The notes under the pieces were generated by a model. That model was not told where the DNA came from. It worked only from the letters and a program-made list of their open reading frames with translations, and did not search any database. Both the position numbers and the translations under genes were made by a program. From Acidimicrobiia bacterium (GTDB taxonomy: Bacteria; Actinomycetota; Acidimicrobiia; Spongiisociales; ZC4RG35), in assembly GCA_029865445.1 (NCBI GenBank), contig JAOUGY010000203.1:1-6857 (forward strand): DNA of 6,857 bases, written 5' to 3'. This document shows positions 5,428 to 6,857 of this stretch, in pieces; position 1 is the first letter of the stretch, and each line of letters opens with the position of its first letter.

Positions 5428-6201
5428 TCAGGTGGGTTTTCGGGCGCGGAAATAGGCGGGACGCAGTTCACCGTTGTCGAGCACCACCGTGAGCATGCGC
5501 CAGTCCTCCAGGAAATGGTCACGGCGCTCGGCTCCGAGCAACGTGGTCATGCGATCATTCCACTCCCCCAGCATCCGGTGGTACTCGTCGTGCGCCATAG
5601 CCCGGTATCCGGCGTTGTCGTCCTCACCGGATACCTCGACGAAGCCCGTCTGTGCGAGCATCCCGAGGTAGTTGTCGAGGTGGTCCATCGAATAGTGAAG
5701 ACCTTCGAGTTCGAACCACCTGAGCATGTCCTCGCTGTACGGCTCCGTCGCACGAAGCCAGTCGTAGGCCAGAAGCCAGCCTCCAGGGCGGAGAACGCGC
5801 CAGATCTCCTCGAACATGGCCCTCTTGTCGGGTACGTGGATGATGGCGGCGTGACTGAACACGTGATCGAACGCACCGTTTGGAAACGGCAGCGGGCCGG
5901 GTGAGGCGTGCACATACTCGACGTCGGCGCCCGCTTCCCGTGCGTTGGAGCGCGCAAGCTCGATGAGCCCGGTCTCGACGTCGAGCCCGGTCACCAGAGC
6001 TCCGAAACGCTTGGCAAGGACCACATCGGCGCCGCCGATCCCGCACCCCACGTCGAGCACGGACGCACCGCGGATGTCAACGGCTCCGACGGTCCTTGCC
6101 ACACTCGCCGGACCGCCGGGAGCCAGGAATCCGTCGCCCCACACCAACTGGAGCAGGGAGACGAGCTCGTCGTCGTATTCCTCGATGGGTTCGGTGCTCA
6201 T
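5428..6201 (-). CDS. Class I SAM-dependent methyltransferase, phosphoethanolamine N-methyltransferase-like
   Basis: A complete 257-residue soluble protein with a Rossmann methyltransferase core. Motif I is VLDVGCGIGG (48-57), the acidic residue binding the SAM ribose is D74 in GLDVE, motif II is FDHVFSHAAIIHVPD (111-125), and LRPGG (137-141) is the usual post-motif turn. Before the core, VWGDGFLAPGGPASVARTV (20-38) resembles the conserved N-terminal segment (FGENYISSGG in Plasmodium PMT) that closes over SAM in phosphoethanolamine N-methyltransferases. The C-terminus, with EDWRMLTVV and AYFRARKP, also matches that family's plan (W...GYFKATK). By recalled similarity it probably N-methylates a small amine or phospho-amine; sarcosine/dimethylglycine methyltransferases share much of this layout and remain possible. 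The start ATG at 6201 lacks a Shine-Dalgarno. The gene lies 40 bp after the amidohydrolase stop. The methyltransferase call is firm; the substrate is not. Confidence 0.92.
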   Translation of the reverse strand: MSTEPIEEYDDELVSLLQLVWGDGFLAPGGPASVARTVGAVDIRGASVLDVGCGIGGADVVLAKRFGALVTGLDVETGLIELARSNAREAGADVEYVHASPGPLPFPNGAFDHVFSHAAIIHVPDKRAMFEEIWRVLRPGGWLLAYDWLRATEPYSEDMLRWFELEGLHYSMDHLDNYLGMLAQTGFVEVSGEDDNAGYRAMAHDEYHRMLGEWNDRMTTLLGAERRDHFLEDWRMLTVVLDNGELRPAYFRARKPT

Positions 6202-6207
6202 GTTCGC

Positions 6208-6213
6208 AGGCTA
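6208..6213 (-). promoter_or_regulatory. Candidate -10 element giving a leaderless methyltransferase mRNA
   Basis: On the minus strand TAGCCT (a TANNNT -10 pattern) ends six bases before the ATG at 6201, so initiation seven bases downstream would begin at the A of the start codon. No Shine-Dalgarno is present in the 40-bp gap, which suits a leaderless transcript, common in actinobacteria. No good -35 is visible. Co-transcription with the upstream amidohydrolase is an alternative. Confidence 0.3.
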
Positions 6214-6241
6214 TCCGCTCACGCGAGCAGAGGCCGGCGAG

Positions 6242-6857
6242 TCACGGCTCTAGTCCGAATTCGAGGCGGTACCTCTCCACGAGATCTGCCTGCCAGGGCT
6301 GGAGCGGTTGGTGGGGCCAGGCGTCGACATCTCCGGCCAGCGGGTCGACCCAATCGGTGGCGTGGCCCGACATCGCCTCCAGAACACGTAGGCCCGCAAA
6401 CGGGGCCTCGTAGGTGGAATACCCGCCTTCGTGGGTCATCAGCAGCCGCCCGTCGCACAGCTCCCCGGCGAGGTGCACCACCCGTCGGGCCAGGGCTCCG
6501 AAGTGATTCGACGTCAGACACATGGCGCCCAACGGGTCGAAGGCGCCGGCGTCGAACCCCGACGTCACGACGATCAACTCTGGACCGTGCCGGCGAACGA
6601 GCGGCTCGACAATGCGATCGAACACCGCCTCGTACGCTCCGAGTCCGCACCCGGGAGGGAGTGGGATGTTGACATTGGCGCCGACGCCCGATCCCGAGCC
6701 CCGGTCGCCGCTGGCTCCGGTGTCGATGGGGTAGTTCCGGTCCTGGTGGATGGAGATGGTCAGCACATCGGGGTCGTCGTAGAAGGCCTGTTCCGTCCCG
6801 TTCCCGTGATGGACGTCCCAATCGATCACCGCCACCTTTCCCACCCCATGCACCGCG
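6242..6857 (-). CDS. Histone deacetylase-fold amidohydrolase (5' end cut by window edge)
   Basis: The frame is open to the right edge, so the N-terminal part (perhaps 130-160 residues of a 340-370 residue family) is missing. The GTG at 6853-6851 is an internal Val codon, not a start. About 205 residues are visible. They include the zinc-site signature VIDWDVHHGNGTE (DxDxH type, Asp and His ligands, near 6823-6790), SIHQDRNYP, the Gly-rich segment GSGSGVGANVNIPLPPG, the third ligand Asp in VTSGFDAGAFDPLG, and HEGGYS with the catalytic Tyr retained. The order and spacing match the class II HDAC/acetoin utilisation/acetylpolyamine amidohydrolase superfamily, zinc enzymes that remove acetyl groups from amines. 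All visible catalytic residues are present, so it should be active. In bacteria the substrate may be an acetylated polyamine, a protein lysine or a small metabolite; this fragment does not decide. The next gene, a small-molecule-type methyltransferase, follows after 40 bp. Confidence 0.93.
   Translation of the reverse strand, partial: AVHGVGKVAVIDWDVHHGNGTEQAFYDDPDVLTISIHQDRNYPIDTGASGDRGSGSGVGANVNIPLPPGCGLGAYEAVFDRIVEPLVRRHGPELIVVTSGFDAGAFDPLGAMCLTSNHFGALARRVVHLAGELCDGRLLMTHEGGYSTYEAPFAGLRVLEAMSGHATDWVDPLAGDVDAWPHQPLQPWQADLVERYRLEFGLEP

Noticed and set aside
6851..6853. GTG as start codon of the amidohydrolase
   Set aside because: The frame continues upstream to the window edge, and the family needs well over 100 more N-terminal residues before the zinc motif.
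1..6857. CRISPR arrays, transposases, tRNAs, terminal inverted repeats or phage genes
   Set aside because: I looked on both strands and saw no regularly spaced repeats, no mobile-element proteins and no tRNA-like cloverleaf sequences.

Overview
This window is a GC-rich (about two thirds G+C by eye), gene-dense stretch in which every convincing gene lies on the minus strand. Third codon positions are strongly G/C. The ATGA stop/start overlaps, the NarL/HisKA_3-type two-component pair and the protein styles fit a high-GC actinobacterium. I cannot place it below phylum; an uncultured acidimicrobial-type lineage is only a guess.

In the direction of transcription (high to low coordinates) the layout is as follows. 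(1) 6857-6242: the C-terminal two thirds or so of a histone-deacetylase-fold amidohydrolase, cut by the window edge. (2) 6201-5428: a class I SAM-dependent methyltransferase whose overall plan resembles phosphoethanolamine N-methyltransferases. (3) A 150-bp gap, 5427-5278, with a candidate promoter and a clear Shine-Dalgarno. (4) 5277-3946 and 3949-3341: a membrane sensor histidine kinase and its NarL/FixJ response regulator, overlapping by ATGA. (5) A 79-bp gap, 3340-3262, filled with inverted repeats, including a perfect 11-bp-arm palindrome that begins inside the regulator's stop codon. (6) 3261-2092, 2095-1025 and 1028-1: three glycosyltransferases joined by two ATGA overlaps. The first is MurG/COG4671-like and the other two are GT-B family 4. 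The last one runs off the left edge with an open frame.

The three glycosyltransferases look like one translationally coupled unit that would act in sequence on a surface glycan, glycolipid or exopolysaccharide. The two-component system directly upstream is the obvious candidate regulator, and the palindrome between them has the TAC...GTA symmetry seen in NarL-family operators. It could equally act as an RNA hairpin that ends or attenuates read-through from the regulator gene. The methyltransferase and amidohydrolase form a separate pair upstream; both families often act on amines, but no shared pathway can be shown here.

The long plus-strand reading frames opposite these genes are shadows of high-GC coding sequence. 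I see no tRNA, rRNA, CRISPR, transposon or attachment site. Nothing here is clearly a novel system. The least ordinary element is the palindrome-bearing spacer between the regulator and the glycosyltransferase operon.
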